A stretch of DNA of 64,000 nucleotides from Blastocystis sp. Blastoise (taxonomy: Eukaryota; Sar; Bigyra; Opalinata; Blastocystidae): assembly GCA_039096225.1 (NCBI GenBank), contig JBBPEB010000013.1, forward strand, positions 832,001-896,000, written 5' to 3'. A program made the translations under genes and the position numbers. The notes under the pieces were generated by a model. The model was not told the DNA's origin, made no database searches, and was given only the letters and a program-made list of their open reading frames with translations. Numbering within the stretch: the stretch's first letter is position 1; the number at the start of each line of letters is the position of its first letter. Below are positions 1 to 19,604 of this stretch, one piece after another.

Positions 1-1904
<1,904 letters not shown>

Positions 1905-2054
1905 CTATGAATCAGATGAATTCACCAATTTTCAGATTTCCTTGAAATAATCTGAATGAAAGTCAGACACTAATTGCTTTTTTTGTTATCTATAGAATTC
2001 ATTATTTGTATTTGTCTTATTATAAACATTATTTGAAACTCTTGAAAACAAATA

Positions 2055-5000
2055 ATGCCATCTGATCTTGGACATGAAGAAGATAATTATGGTTTCATTC
2101 TTCCATTCTCGTCTTCAATGAGTACTAAAAGTACTTCAACAAAAACTATAAAACGAATTGAAATGATATCGATTCTTGTTTTGTGGGAAATGTTTGTTTT
2201 TTCTATTTGTAAATTATTTCTTAATAAATATTTAAATTATATTGATTTCACTGTTCTTTCTATTGAGTGGTCTATCAATATCATGGCGTCCTCACTCGTT
2301 TTAAATAATACATATTTATCTACTGAAATCAAGATGATTATCTCTAGTACTCTTATGATATCCATAAGTTTTGCTGTAAATATATATTTATTCTAATTCT
2401 GCTTATAGTGTTTAGATTCTGTCCTTTCTCGTTACATCAACGTTCATTGCTTCTATTCGAGTTTCTTCTATTTCTGCCATTTTATTTCTTATTCTTATTG
2501 TATTATTATATATAATGCTCTCTCCATCTGTTCAAAAATATATTAATATTGTATATAGTATTCATAGTACATGAATATACTGTTAATAATATTCTTAATG
2601 ATGATTCTTTATAACAATCATCATCTTTATAATTAAAATATACTTTATTAATTATATATATAGAGTGTATCTATATTATTTATTATTTTGGTATTCATAT
2701 TTTCAAATACAATTAATAAATATAATAATGTATATATATATATGTAACTAGTTTAAATTAATTATTGTTAGTATTTATGTCCTGATTCTATTTTATCACA
2801 AAATATTCAAGATTATTCTGAAGAAATCCAGTCACTTGATACTCATTCTCACGGGGAATGTATTCCTACATGTCATAAAATGTTACTTAATGAATATATT
2901 GACTTATTCTCACCTCTTTTTATACAAAAATATGTTCTTCAGAAATGGACATGTAACCGTGGTTATTCAGAGATTCTCACATTATATGATGGACATATCC
3001 TAAAATCAAAGTGTATATATATATATATGATGAATATATTTATTATTTTTTAATATTACTTTTTCTTTTATCTTGATATATATATATATATATAGGTTCT
3101 AACCTTCTTTCTATATCTCCCTATATGGCTAATAATACAGAACTCTATGATAGATATATTGAACATAATAAACTCTATACAAAGAATATATTGGTATATT
3201 CATTAGGATATATATATGCTTTTTTACACTATATTTATAATTCATTTAATATATATGTAATTTATATATATATAATAATTCATTTAATATATAAATAATT
3301 CTTTTAATATATATAATTATTCATTTAACATATTATAATTCATTTAATATATATAGAATTCATTTAACATATTATAATTCATTTAATATAAATATAATTC
3401 TTTTAATATAAATCTATATATATTAGTCAGCTGATAATAATACTATTCGTTATGCATGGTTTACTGTCACGTGCTCATCGAAACAATATCTTCAGTACAA
3501 TCCTGCAATTATTGACTCCTCGTTATCCCCCTTTCAACAGCTTTCAACATCATCACAACTTCTACCTTCTGCACGTGCAAGTGGAAAACATGCTTCTCTA
3601 TTGTCTCATCAATATCACATTCAATTATTATTCCTACCTTATATAACAAGACACCAATTTATGTATATATTATATATTGTAATATAGTATTATTGAATTG
3701 ATATTGCTTTATAAGAAATAATCACATAACTATTCTTTTTATATTATTATCTTAATATATATATATTTAATATACTTCATTTGTTATTATAGAATTGATT
3801 TTCCAAAGACATTTCAATATTTACAGAATAATATTGCTTTACATCCACATATATATTCAAAGAATAATGGGAAAAAACAAGAAAATAATCAATTGAATCA
3901 AAATAGTAAATCACAATATACAACATTTAATTTTAAAAAGTATTCATAGATTATATATATATATATACTTATTGGACTATATCTAATAGTATACATTAAT
4001 TAACATTTATGCCATTCTTTATTCCTTTATTCCTCATATACCTATATATTTAGTTTTCATCCAGTTTCAGCATATTATATATCGAACTTATTGGCGATGA
4101 TGACAGGACATATAGTTCCGAACGATATATCCCTCTATTATATATTCATTTATTATCCTATCTTTAATCAAATAATAATATACTTCTTTATTTTTATATA
4201 CTAATATATATATTTTATGTTCATAAATACTCGCTTTATTATATATATTCTGTTATAATAAATTGAGTATTTATGATCTTATCCTAATTGATTTCTTAAT
4301 ATATCTACATTTCATCGACGGACTCTCTATGGTTTACTGCTTCTAAATATAATTACACTACTATTAATATATATGATCATTGTGAAGATATATTTATGAA
4401 ATATTTTGGAATCGGTACAAAAATGGGATTTCCCACGGTTTATGATGGTACTATTGCACATTGTTTTTCGCAATCACCGTATATATATATATATATATAT
4501 ATCATTATTATTATTTCATAACGATTCATAATGAATATACTATTATATATATATAATGTATACTAATTATTTCTATAGATGTATTAATTCTATATATCCC
4601 TTTTCATATACTTTACAGTATTTGAAGACAGTTACAGATCCTCTCTATAAACATAATAAGGATATTGATATATCTCTGTCAGAGGATGACGCAGAGGATG
4701 ACATACCAAAAGATACCACATTACGTCATAGACAAACGATGAGAATGAATAAAATGCATAATAAAAACAAACAAAAGAACTATTATTTCTCCACAGCTTT
4801 TCTTTCTACAGTATTATTATATTCTTGATATATTCATTATTATATATATTTATCTTGTCTCAACTTGAATTATTACTTATATTCATTATCTATACTTAAA
4901 ATATATCCAAGTTTATAAAAATATATCCATAAATCTAATTATATCTGAATATTATTATTTCTTATAGGAGAAGAATTTGGTTACTTCTTTAGATGATGCC

Positions 5001-5480
5001 TTATATCGTTATATCTTAAATATTACACAATGTATATATAATATTATATATTCAATTTATAAATTTACTATTTGATTTATTTATAGCTCCTGATACTATT
5101 CTTTTCTTAACTGGAATCTATGGACAAGAACATGTATATATATTTTCTTTAATCTAGTTAGAATTTTATAATGATATTCATTTATATATATATATATATA
5201 GATAACAACATCAGATCGTCTCACTCCTCTTTATGTTGTATATAATATTCTTTAACAATTATATATATATATAGTATTCTGTCTATCTTCTATTTATAAC
5301 AATATTCTTTAACTATTTTATATGTAATATATATATATATATGATTCTCTATATATATATATATATATAGATTACACCTCCATCATTACCTCTTTATTTA
5401 TATACTAATCTATATAATAATCAAAATAGAATAGTCACTTATTTAGACTTTTATACATCACTACATCATGTTACTCATAT

Positions 5481-5518
<38 letters not shown>

Positions 5519-5758
5519 TTATTTAGTTCTTTATCTCATTTATATATATTCTCATATATATATTCTCATTTATATATGTTCTCATTTATATATGTTCTCA
5601 TTTATAAATATATTTTCCATAGTCTCCAGTAACTCTATCAGAAAAGAAGCATAATCAATGGACAAATAGTATATTTGAGCCAATGAAATTAAAAAGATGT
5701 TGTCAAGATATCAAACAATATATAAATGTAAAATGCGATTGTCAAATTATTAATTAAC
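2055..5758 (+). CDS. DUF229 sulfatase-like protein with N-terminal multi-pass membrane segment
   Basis: Exons inferred: 2055-2375, 2416-2550, 2772-3012, 3096-3193, 3427-3662, 3793-3939, 4054 onward, about 4318-4488, 4579 onward, 4969-5033, 5088-5140, 5203 onward, 5372-5483 and 5621-5758, joined in frame where I checked. The first two exons give roughly four hydrophobic helices. The rest follows the DUF229 (alkaline-phosphatase superfamily) order: DFPKTFQYL, then FHPVSAYYISNLLAMMTGH, then a block with YDHCEDIFMKYFGIGTKMGF, then LDDALYRYIL, DTILFLTGIYGQEH and PPSLPLYLY, and a Cys-rich tail (RCCQDIKQYINVKCDC). Known members are secretory-pathway or surface proteins of unproven enzymatic role. 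The 210 bp intron between the membrane exons and the sulfatase exons is long for this genome, so these could be two genes; phase 0 on both sides supports one. Confidence 0.6.
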
Positions 5759-6251
5759 AATTTTATTATTATTTAAGAAAACCTTTAGTTGTTTATTTTT
5801 ATTATTTCCATCGTTTATTAATTTATGTAGACGTATATATTACATATATTCGACAATATAAAAACAAAAGAATAGTAAAAAATTAAAAAAAATAATTTAT
5901 CTGAAAAAAAATATTATTTTCCAAAATAAAAAATAAATAGTTATTTTCAAAAATTATTTTGACTATATTGAATTATACAATTCATTCTCGATTGCATAAA
6001 AAGTGATGTTGATAAAAATGGATAAAAGAAACAAGAAGACATAGAATAGATTTATTTATTGAAAATAAGTATATGTTGGATAAAGCCAACAAAAAACACA
6101 AAAAGAAAACTATGTACAACAATAGAATGATAATAGAAGAACTTTTATGACAAGAAATATAAAAAGAAAAAACTCAAAATGATAGGATACATACAAAAGT
6201 AATTATATACATATATATTCACTAATATTAATAAAACAAAAAAAAATGATA
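5759..6251. other. Intergenic region between convergent genes
   Basis: AT-rich spacer of about 490 bp between two convergent 3' ends. I see no coding stretch, RNA gene or repeat beyond A/T runs. Confidence 0.7.
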
Positions 6252-6654
6252 TTAATTTAAGAATTTTTCAGCAGCTGAATATAAACTATCGACGTCATGT
6301 TGTTTTGTAGATAATAAAGCTAATAATTGACTTCTAGTTTCTAAAAGAACTTCTTTAAAGTTTAATAAATTGAAATTAGCTTTTGAATGAGAGAAAACAT
6401 TATAATTATGATCCATTAATAACACACCAATAGAATATAATTGATAGAAAGCGATTTGATCATAATCTTTATTGAGTAAGCTTGCTAAATTAGCCATTTC
6501 TTTAATAGGAATTGATTTTCGATGCATAATTTCTGTTCCACAACAAGGACATAATTTAACAGAAGTTATAATATTAAAATGATATAATATTATAGAACAT
6601 ATATTTGTACTAGAAGCAAGGAAAGGATAATCAAGATTATTTGTAATAATTTTC

Positions 6655-6748
<94 letters not shown>

Positions 6749-7332
6749 TTAAAAAAATATATATAATATATACTTTGAATTCTAAAGGATAATTCTTACA
6801 AAAATAATGAATACATTTTAATGATAAATAGCCATGACCTCTGAAATCTGTACAAGGGTTTTCACTCTATTATATAGAATCATATATATATATAACTATA
6901 TAAATTACTTGAAAACCTAATTTTGTCCATTCAGATGAAGGTATAACAGGTACTTCATCTTTAGGGAAAACAACTTTCCAAATATCTTTTAACATATTAA
7001 TATGTTCTGTATTATCACTCTTGAAAGGAAGTTCAGACATCTCTCTTATTTCTTCAATAGGAATCATCTATTTAGAAAAACAATATATATATATATATAT
7101 AAAAGAACAGAAACATATCTATAAATCTTTAATATTACATAATCTATACCTCATCTTGTGTAAGAAAGTCTTCGTACTTCTTACAACAAAAAGTACAACC
7201 ACACATAAAAAGTTTTCCAAAATTGAAAGCACTTCTTTTCATCAAAAGGCCAGTTGTCTCTTGAACTCGAATTCCCTTTGAATCAGATATGTCATCATCA
7301 GGATATATCACTCTACCTTTACGACTATTCAT
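6252..7332 (-). CDS. ELMO domain-containing protein
   Basis: Four exons: about 7332-7150, 7067-6909, 6867-6773 and 6656-6252. The product is about 260 residues. The ELMO signature is clear across the splice junctions: WTKLGFQ, then SENPCTDFRGHGYLSLKC (the family's NP.TDFRG.G.L block), IHYFCKNYPLEF, and DYPFLASSTNICSIILYHF. The N-terminus holds a Cys cluster (CGCTFCCKKYEDFL) and a second pair (CPCCGTE) falls late in the domain. ELMO/ELMOD proteins act as GEF partners in phagocytosis or as GAPs for Arf-family GTPases; a lone ELMO domain of this length is ELMOD-like, so an Arf-GAP role is the better guess. The final exon ends in a helical tail (SLYSAAEKFLN). Confidence 0.85.
6661..6744. repeat. 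(ATA)n microsatellite in an ELMO-gene intron
   Basis: About 28 uninterrupted ATA/AAT units lie between the third and fourth ELMO exons. Confidence 0.95.
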
Positions 7333-8214
7333 AGTTTTATTAATTCTCTAAACTTATTCAAAATGAATTATTTATAAATGATTTAAATGATTCATTCGAA
7401 ATGCCATGATTTCCGAATATTCGTGGAAATCTGCTTAGATTGCCTCACGAAAACAGTATCACGTTGACCTAAGTCAGGTTTTAAGTATAACTGTATACAT
7501 GTGTTTTGAGTTTGTATTTTATAATCGTATGTCATTATATTCACTTATATAAACAAAAAAGTGAAATAAAACAAGTGTATCAAGTTTTTGAAACACATGA
7601 TGAAAAATTTATCAGTGTTATTTATTGTTTTGAAAAGTTATTTCATATTTATTTACTGCTTTTAGAACTTCTGAGGATGCTAGCAAACATTATTTACATT
7701 TCAAAAGGACATGATGTGTTTTTATAGAATAGTAATCGTTCTTAAGGTTTTTATTTTATTCAGAACTTCGTTATATAATATGAAAAACTGGTCAAGTATG
7801 ATTTCAACATATGATAATGACTATTCTTACGAATAAATTGAAATTAAGTTATAGTTCGTTGTGTTCAATTACTTATTCAAAAATCTTATTTTATATATGT
7901 ATATATATTTAATTATTATTAACTTAAATGTTGAAATACAGTATCAACATATTTCTTGATCACGAAGATTTCTTCACATCTCTATCACTGCTTTAAAAAA
8001 TGAAACAAAAAAGGAAGAGGAAATTCTGTGATATTATTTACGTTTTTTTTAAATGATCACTGAACTCTATTTTTTTCAAAAACGAAAATGTTCTTTCTTC
8101 TTTTTTAGGATATGGATTTTTTTGTGAATCACATGTATTTATTAATTCATAGATCTGTTAACTTTTCTATATATATTATAATTAGAATTAGAGTTCTTTC
8201 TATAATAATAAACG
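7333..8214. other. Intergenic region between divergent ELMO and ATG8 genes
   Basis: About 880 bp separating two divergent starts. It is AT-rich and should hold both promoters, but no discrete motif stands out. A 73-codon plus-strand frame at 7506-7727 has no family resemblance and is taken as chance. Confidence 0.6.
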
Positions 8215-8864
8215 ATGTCAACATATAAAAAAACTCATTCTCTAGGTATATAATAAAAAAACTAGATATTTATCATTATTATATAATACTGTCATAATAT
8301 AGAAGAAAGAAAAGAAGAATCTGAATTAATTCGTAAGCGATGGCCAAAAAGAACACCTGTAGCTCACTTTCCTTTATTATTGAATATCACATATAATAAA
8401 TATATATATGTATAGGTTATTTGTGAAAAAGATGGAAAAAGTAGTGTACCTACAATAGAAAAACAAAAGTATGTATATTAATTAAGAATTCTTGTGATAT
8501 GTTGATTGTTTTCTTTATTTTTCATTCTTTTTAATATTCAAAATAGGTTTTTGGTTCCTGCTGAGATGACAGTTGCAGAATTCATTTTTACCATTAGAAA
8601 AAGAATATCACTTACACCAAACACTGCTTTGTTTATTTTTATTAACAATAAAGTACCTTCATCTGGTATGAATATTCTTCTTTTATCCAATATAATTCTT
8701 ATATAATTCAATATATATATAACTTATCTTTTTAAGAATAAACTATATATATTCTATTGTTTATTAAATTAGGAGCTACTATTGCATCTTTATATGAGAA
8801 AAACAAAGATCAAGATGGTTTCTTATATATAACATATAGTGGTGAAAACACCTTTGGGATTTAA
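8215..8864 (+). CDS. ATG8: ATG8 autophagy ubiquitin-like modifier
   Basis: Four exons joined at GT-AG introns: 8215-8245, 8303 to about 8358, about 8417-8468, and 8547 onward, with one further intron in the last coding part before 8772-8864. The spliced product is 116 residues, the normal family length. Recognisable blocks: [20 protein letters not shown] (N-terminal helix and start of beta1), [37 protein letters not shown], and [18 protein letters not shown]. The C-terminus ends Gly-Ile, so the lipidated Gly115 would be exposed only after ATG4 removes one residue. ATG8 is conjugated to phosphatidylethanolamine and drives autophagosome growth and cargo binding. The start ATG is set by an 11-codon first exon typical of ATG8 genes. 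Confidence 0.95.
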
Positions 8865-9465
8865 GGAATGAACTCATCTGCCATTGAATAATATCGTAAT
8901 ACTTATATATGTATCCAATATAGTATCATTATGTTTTATCATTTATATTTAGAATAATTCATTGTTATTTATTTTAAAACTGAACTAGTTTTGTTTGCAT
9001 TATTATTCCGACAGAATGTACACCTTGACACAACCATTATTTTCAGGAGAGATAACCTATTCATGAAAACATTTAAATAGCCTTTATAAATATGGAATCA
9101 TTTTGAAACAATATTATCAATACATGTATATTAGCATATCTAACAACTAGGATAAGCTAAAACATCGTTTTTAAAACATAAATGAAAAGAATTACAAATT
9201 AATAGCTTTTTCTGTAGAAATTTCATTAGTTACCTTTCTTAATTTGTATTTTATATGCATCTAAAAAAGAATACATAACAAAATTCATGAAGAACATCCA
9301 GTATCTTTTATTCAAAAGTAAATTTTGATTATTTGAAAAAGAGTTGATTCTCCAGTGATATTTCAAAATATTTGTGGGGATACAAAAAAGTTTTAAAAAA
9401 GAAAAGTTTCGGTCTCTTCTTCATTTATCAAGAAGGTTTGGTTATTATACATACCAACAAAATAG
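8865..9465. other. Intergenic region between ATG8 and kinesin-like gene
   Basis: About 600 bp, AT-rich, holding the ATG8 3' flank and presumably the promoter of the next plus-strand gene. No gene, RNA or repeat recognised. Confidence 0.6.
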
Positions 9466-13394
<3,929 letters not shown>

Positions 13395-14748
13395 GTATAC
13401 TAATAATGATTATAATATTCACTTTATAATATTTGATATATATATATGTATATATATATTTGTCACTTCTATTATGCTTACTCTTATTACCAGTATCAAT
13501 TCATTATCATAACATACTATATAATATTATCTATATATATGTATTCTTATTCCTATTTTGATTTAATATTATGATCCTACATAATAGATATCATTATATA
13601 TATCATATATATATCATATTATATCTTCATTACTTTCGTAAATGCATTCAATATGCAAATAACTCATTTATATTTTATGTTATATTTATCGTATATTTTA
13701 GAATTATATAAATCTCTTTAATTCTTCTTTTTCTTGTTTCATTTTTTCTCTATACTCTCTCTATTTATATTTGTATATATGTTGACTATTTATAAATTTT
13801 TTTTTTGCTTAACAGAATTTACTGTATATATTGAATTTAAAAAAATAAAAATCATCTTTCTAAATTAGTTTTGCTCATTAAATCCATTAGAATATTATTC
13901 ATTCCTTAAAAATAATAATTTAAACAAGTATTTCTTGATGTTTTTACAAATATTTATTCTAATCTAAAAAATGACCTATACATTTGAATGAACCAGCTCT
14001 ATTTTATATATATACACAAGATATGTGTTTAAAAACAATTATATAAATACTAGAAGAAAGATTAATAATGAAAAATATTTTTATATAAATGCAAACAATA
14101 GCAAAAAAGACTTTTTTTCATAGAAACATATATATTCCTGTTTCTATTATCACTTCTAATACTATTAAATCGAAGACAATCCCTATTTCTTTGAAAAAGA
14201 ATAAAGATATTATTTATATTCATCTAAATATATAAATAAACGCAAAGATCATTACAATTAACTAAATAAAGCACAAAAATAAAAATCATTACGAATGTAC
14301 ATTAATACATAAGTTTAACTAGGATCCATTAAAATTTAAGTTTACTTCCTGCTTCAAATAATGTATAATAAACTAATAAATACATACAAAAAAGAATTAG
14401 TGAAACACATTTGTTGCGAAAAAGGAATACAATGCAAGTATATAATGTACTACATGCCTGTTTTACTTACTATTCTGTAACACATAGAACTGTTGTTTAT
14501 AAAGCAAATAAACTCTAAATAATAACAACTTACTATAATTTTTATAAAACTTAGCTAAGCATTCCAGTCAAAATAAAAGATATAGGGGAAACAACAGTAA
14601 GTTTTTCAATAAAATGACATCAGATCTTGAGAATAATTTAATTTATACATAATTCTTGGAGATATAAACTCAAAATGATTAGCTCAGGAAAAAATATTAT
14701 ATAATTACTTCATCCTTTTGATTTTAGAAATAATTTTGTTTGTGAAAG
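13395..14748. other. Intergenic region, 1.35 kb
   Basis: AT-rich spacer between two plus-strand genes. I see no coding exon with recognisable sequence, no RNA gene and no inverted repeat of note. Confidence 0.6.
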
Positions 14749-16656
14749 ATGGTTTCATTTCTGAATATTATAAAAAATGTATATATTTTATATTGTTGCT
14801 TGATGATAATGTTAATTATAGATTGCAATCGTGTGTATTATTCTAGTATCCTGTTGGTTTATGAATAACCCAGAGACTGTCTTATTATACACTTATGGTC
14901 CACCTCGTTCAATATATGATGACAACATGAGTCTCAATTTCTCTTTAACTTTGAATCAAAAAGGCGTACATTTATTATATACAACATGTTGATATTATTG
15001 AATAAATCTATTTGACTTTTATTTATAGATTAAAAGAATGGATGCTCAACCATTATTGAGTACTGAGAAGAATTCGATAGTTTCTGGAAATCTACAAAAT
15101 GTAGATACTAAGCAAAATAATGAAAATAAGGAATCAGATATTAATGTATGTTTTTCTTCTTTTAATCATTTTGTTGTTGTTGTTGCTGTTATTGCTATTG
15201 TTATAATTCTTTAAGTTATTAAAAAGAGTTATAATAAGAATCATATCTATAGTCTAAGAGTATTCCTAAGGAATTTATTGACGTTAATTCATCATATGCT
15301 ACTGTATGGAGTTCATTATTAAATCATTCAAAGAATGAATTGGTAAGACAAATTGATTTATTATTCCCATATCAGACAAAAGAAATATCAAAGAAGTCAT
15401 TAACTACAAGAGACATTCGTTTCCATTTTACTTTGAATAATGCTATGATTGAAACATTGAATACATATACTTCTTTTCCATCGGATACATATAATTGGCC
15501 TTTTCTGAATAATCATCCTTCTGATACAAGCTCAGTTATGTTAGGAACATATTATGTTCAAAATATGATATGGAAATCTCAGAATCCTGAGAAATGTGAT
15601 AAGAAATATGTTTTAGTTCCAATTTATCCAGCTACATTTGAAGCCAATATTCATATATTAACTTCTTTATTATCATTAGCAATTGATGAAGATCGTGTTT
15701 TAGTATTTATGCCTATTCCTAAAGAATCTACAGATAATATTAAATTATGTTCATTAAATAGTTTAGAATGTTTTCTTGAACCTTTATCTCACTGTTCTGT
15801 TGATTCTACAATTATTAATCAATATTATAAAGATCCAGAATCTGTTAAACAACAAGTATTTGATATTTATTCATTAGCAGATACTCAAGTTAATAATGTA
15901 AGAAATTATCCTTATTGGATTATACATATAAATACTCCTTTTGTTGAGAATCTAAAGAGTATGGTACCTGTCTTTATTACCAATTTATTGGCAGATCAAA
16001 ATTTCTCAGAAAATGAACTTGCAGATTATTGGAGAACTCAAGCTGTAGCATTTATTACTCGTTTTAAGAAGAGTTATGTTGAAAAAATGAATGTGTTTAA
16101 AGAGAGTCATTGTAAGTCTTGTCAACCTCAATATGATGTTAGTTTAATCTTAGATATTCCTGAAACAATTGAAGAATCATCCAGTATATATATTGAACAA
16201 AATGGACAATTAAAGCCTTCTGATTATATACCCTCTTTTGATATTCTTCGTAATTATTATGAACATAATTCTATTCATGTATATGTTCAAGCAAGATCTC
16301 ATTGTTATCTTCCTCAATTCATTGATATGTCTATATATAATTTATGTATACCTGATGAACTTGAAAATAAATTTACAGCTTCTTATAAGGAACAATATAA
16401 TCTATTAACTCAAGAAGAAGAATTATTATATCATTATCAATTCTCTTATTCTATTCATCATCTCTTTGGATTACGTGAATCTTTATTAGCTAAAGATATT
16501 ATTGGATCTTATTCTAATGAATATGCACGTTTAGTTCATCAACTTAAACAAGTTGTAGGATATGGTGCAAATGATTTATTTATAGAAATTGGACAAGTTG
16601 GTTGTGTGTCTTATTCTCAATGTTCACTTTCCAAACGAACCTTTGAACTTCTTTAA
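14749..16656 (+). CDS. Type II membrane protein, possible GPI transamidase subunit PIG-S
   Basis: Four exons in consistent phase: 14749-14778, 14822-14965, 15029-15145 and 15253-16656, giving about 564 residues. The second exon begins with a hydrophobic anchor (IAIVCIILVSCWFM) directly followed by NNPETVLLYTYGPPRS, like the PIG-S start (TM helix, WW.TT, then YRA.LP). A later block (YDVSLILDIPETIEES) matches where PIG-S has its YxxxFxLLxP strand, and the length equals PIG-S (about 550). PIG-S normally has a second C-terminal TM helix; here the frame stops at 16656, and only an out-of-frame hydrophobic stretch follows, so a missed terminal intron or an altered C-terminus is possible. The coding region is certain, the family call is tentative. 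Confidence 0.5.
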
Positions 16657-17167
16657 TCATATTTATTATATTTCTACATTTTATGTACTTATTATTATTT
16701 TATATATATTTAAATATATTTTATTATTGATATTCATCAATTTCTTTTCCATAATTATTTGTATTATATTGATATCATTATAATCAAATTTTTTATCATT
16801 ATAAGTTACAATAGATATAAACCATTATTTATTTTTTTTTTAATAAATTCTGTATTTGTATCTGATATTCATATATATAATATAGATATATATATTGTTT
16901 TATTCTATATATTATATAAACATGTGTATAATCATTTTGTTGTTTTTTGTCATCACATCATGTGTATGAATCCTATTTTATAAATATAAATAACAAAAAA
17001 AGGTATTAATCCTAATTATTCAAAAATAAATGTAATAAATCATATAAAGAAACAATAAAAAAACAACATAGACACAAGAAATGATTGTATATGACATAAC
17101 AACTATATTATAAAATAGAAAGAAAGAAAATGAAATAATTTTTGAATACATATTTTTAAACAATAAA
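16657..17167. other. Intergenic region between convergent genes
   Basis: About 510 bp of AT-rich sequence between the stop of the PIG-S-like gene and the last exon of the CH-domain gene. Hydrophobic frames here look like translated A/T. One of them (16589-16783) could contain a missed C-terminal TM exon of the upstream gene. Confidence 0.5.
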
Positions 17168-19604
17168 TTAATCGAGCTCAGGATCCTATAAAAATATTCA
17201 TTATAGACTAAGATGAACTTATATATATATATATACATAGACATCAGATTTTGTGCAGCAACTAAAACATCCTATAATAATAAGTTTAGTAATATATAAT
17301 TAATAAAAGAATAATATATAATAATAATAGTTATATGCATCATAAATTATAAAATGATTTCTACCTTTTTGTTTATGATTACGTTTTGTTTCAACTTCAA
17401 ACGACTGAATATTAGAGACTTCTGACTCTTGTTGTTTTTCTTCTTCTTCTTTTCTTAATCGTTCTTCTTCAGCTAATCTAGCTTCTTCTGCAGCTTTTTC
17501 AGAAACTATTCTCTCTTCTTCATCTTTCTTTCTTCTTTCTTCTTCAGCTAATCGTTTTTCTTCTGCTATTCTAGTTTCTTCTTCTTTTCTCAATCTTTCT
17601 TCTTCAGCTAATCTAGCTTTTTCAGCTAATCTAGCTTTTTCAGCTAATCTAGCTTCTTTAGCTAATCTAGCTTCTTCAGCTAATCTAGCTTCTTCTGCAG
17701 CTATTCTCTCTTCTTCTTCTTTTCTTAATCGTTTTTCTTCAGCTATTCTAGCTTCTTCTGCAGCTTTTTCAGCAGCCATTTTTTCTTCTTCTTCTTTCCT
17801 TAATCGTTCTTCTTCTGCTATTCTAGCTTCTTCTGCTATTCTCGCTTCTTCTTCTTTCCTTAATCGTTCTTCTTCAGCAAGGCGAGCTTCTTCTTCTTTT
17901 CTTAATCTTTCTTCTTCAGCTATTCTCGCTTCTTCAGCTAATCTTTCTTCTTCAGCTAATCTAGCTTCTTCAGCTAATCTAGCTTCTTCTGCAGCTTTCT
18001 CGGCGGCTATTCTCTCTTCTTCTTCTTTCCTTAATCGTTCTTCTTCTTCTTTCCTTATTCTTTCTTCTTCTTCTTTTCTTATTCTTTCTTCTTCTTCTTT
18101 CCTTAATCGTTCTTCTTCTTCTAGTCTCTTTCTAGTTTCTATTTCTTGTTGAATACGTTCTTCAAGTTCTTGCTTTCTTATTTGTTCTTCTAACTCTTTC
18201 TTCATACGTTCTTCTTCTTCTTTCTTTTGTTTCGCTTCTTCTAAGATAGATTGTCGTAATGCTTCTGCTTTATCAGCTATTTCTTTTCGAATCTTTTCTT
18301 CCATTTGTTTTCGAATACGTTCTTCTTCTTCCCTCTTTATACGCTCTTCCTCTTCATGTATTCTCCTATCTTCAGCTTCACGCATTTCTTTATATATTCT
18401 CTCATGTTCTTCTTTAAATAATCTCTCTTCTTCCTGTTGCATCTTTTCTTCTTGTTCTTTTCGTTTTCTTTCAAGTTCTTTTCGAAGTTCTATCTCTTGC
18501 TCCTCAGCTCTCTTCTTTTCTTCATCAATAGCTTTATTTGCTTCTAATCGATCATTTTCTTCTTTTTCTTTCTTTCTTCTCTCTATTTCAGACTCAATCT
18601 CTAATCGTTTGTCTTCAGCTTCTTTCTCTTGTTGATCAAATTCTGAATCTTCAATTGGAGCAGAAGTCTTATTCATAGCTTCTTTATTAATATATATTTG
18701 TAATGTATCACTAACAGGTAACAAACCTTTCGATAAACCAAGACGAGCAAATGAACAGAGGCAAGATACAATAGGCTTTAACTAGATATTGAATTATAAT
18801 ATAATATATAAATAATAATAAATATATACAAATAATAATAATAATATATAAATAATAATAAATATATATAAATAATAATAATAATAATATATAAATAATA
18901 ATAAATATATAAATAATAATAAATATAAATAACAATAAAAATAATAATAATAATAAATAAATAATAATAAATATAAATAACAATAAAAATAATAACAATA
19001 AATATATAAATAATAATAAATATAAATAACAATAAAAATAATATCGAATTACTTCATGTTTTTGGAAATATGTATAATTAATAATATCATTTCGATTCAT
19101 TCCTAATTTTATACAAGAATTTCCAAATAAACGAATATTCTCCTTTGCTTTGAAACTTTGAGATTCTAAAGAGAAATAAATATGTATAAAATAATCATAT
19201 AAAATATTTCTTGTTACAAACACAAAAGAAAATACATGTATATATCAAAAATATACCTGCCGCTTTGTGAAAATATCCTATTTTTAATTCTGGTAGATAT
19301 TTTTGAACAACTTCACATAAAACCTATAAAAAAAAGGAATTTCAATATAATTTTCTTTAATCATTATATAGAAGATTCTTAAAGAAAAACTATATACAAC
19401 TCCAGTTTCTAATGACTCAAAAACATCCATATCCAAATCACGAGAGACCATACCAGAAAGCCACTTCACAATCTCTTGTGATATTTCAAGTAGTTCCGCT
19501 TGATTAAACTCTTTTCTTACTAATGATAAGTGTATTTTATCTTGAGATGCAATTTGTAATCTTCTAGGTTGAAGAAATGTTGGATTCGTTTGGGTATCAC
19601 TCAT
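17168..19604 (-). CDS. Calponin-homology (CH) domain protein with long Glu/Arg coiled coil
   Basis: Exons: about 19604-19395 (ATG at 19604), 19323-19258, 19168-19050, 18780 to about 17366, then short terminal exons about 17273-17243 and 17188-17168 ending DPELD. Exons 1-4 assemble a CH domain: ELLEISQEIVKWLSGMVSRD, LETGVVLCEVVQKYLPELK, FKAKENIRLFGNSCIKLG, HELKPIVSCLCSFARLG. This spacing is that of calponin/transgelin-type CH domains, which bind actin or signalling partners. The large exon encodes more than 400 residues of almost pure charged helix with imperfect repeats (RLRKEEEERI, EEARLAEEARLAEE), predicted as a long single helix or coiled coil. An actin-linked or cytoskeletal cross-linker is the reasonable inference. 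The repeated codons make this exon prone to length changes. Confidence 0.8.
18797..19042. repeat. Impure AAT/ATA repeat in CH-gene intron
   Basis: About 245 bp of interspersed AATAAT, AAATATAT and AACAATAAA units lies between the third and fourth exons of the CH-domain gene. Confidence 0.85.

Noticed and set aside
3452-3646. 64-codon plus-strand frame
   Set aside because: It is an alternative frame of a DUF229 exon whose spliced frame has clear family similarity.
7506-7727. 73-codon plus-strand frame between ELMO and ATG8
   Set aside because: No similarity to any family I know, no splice partners, composition of intergenic DNA.
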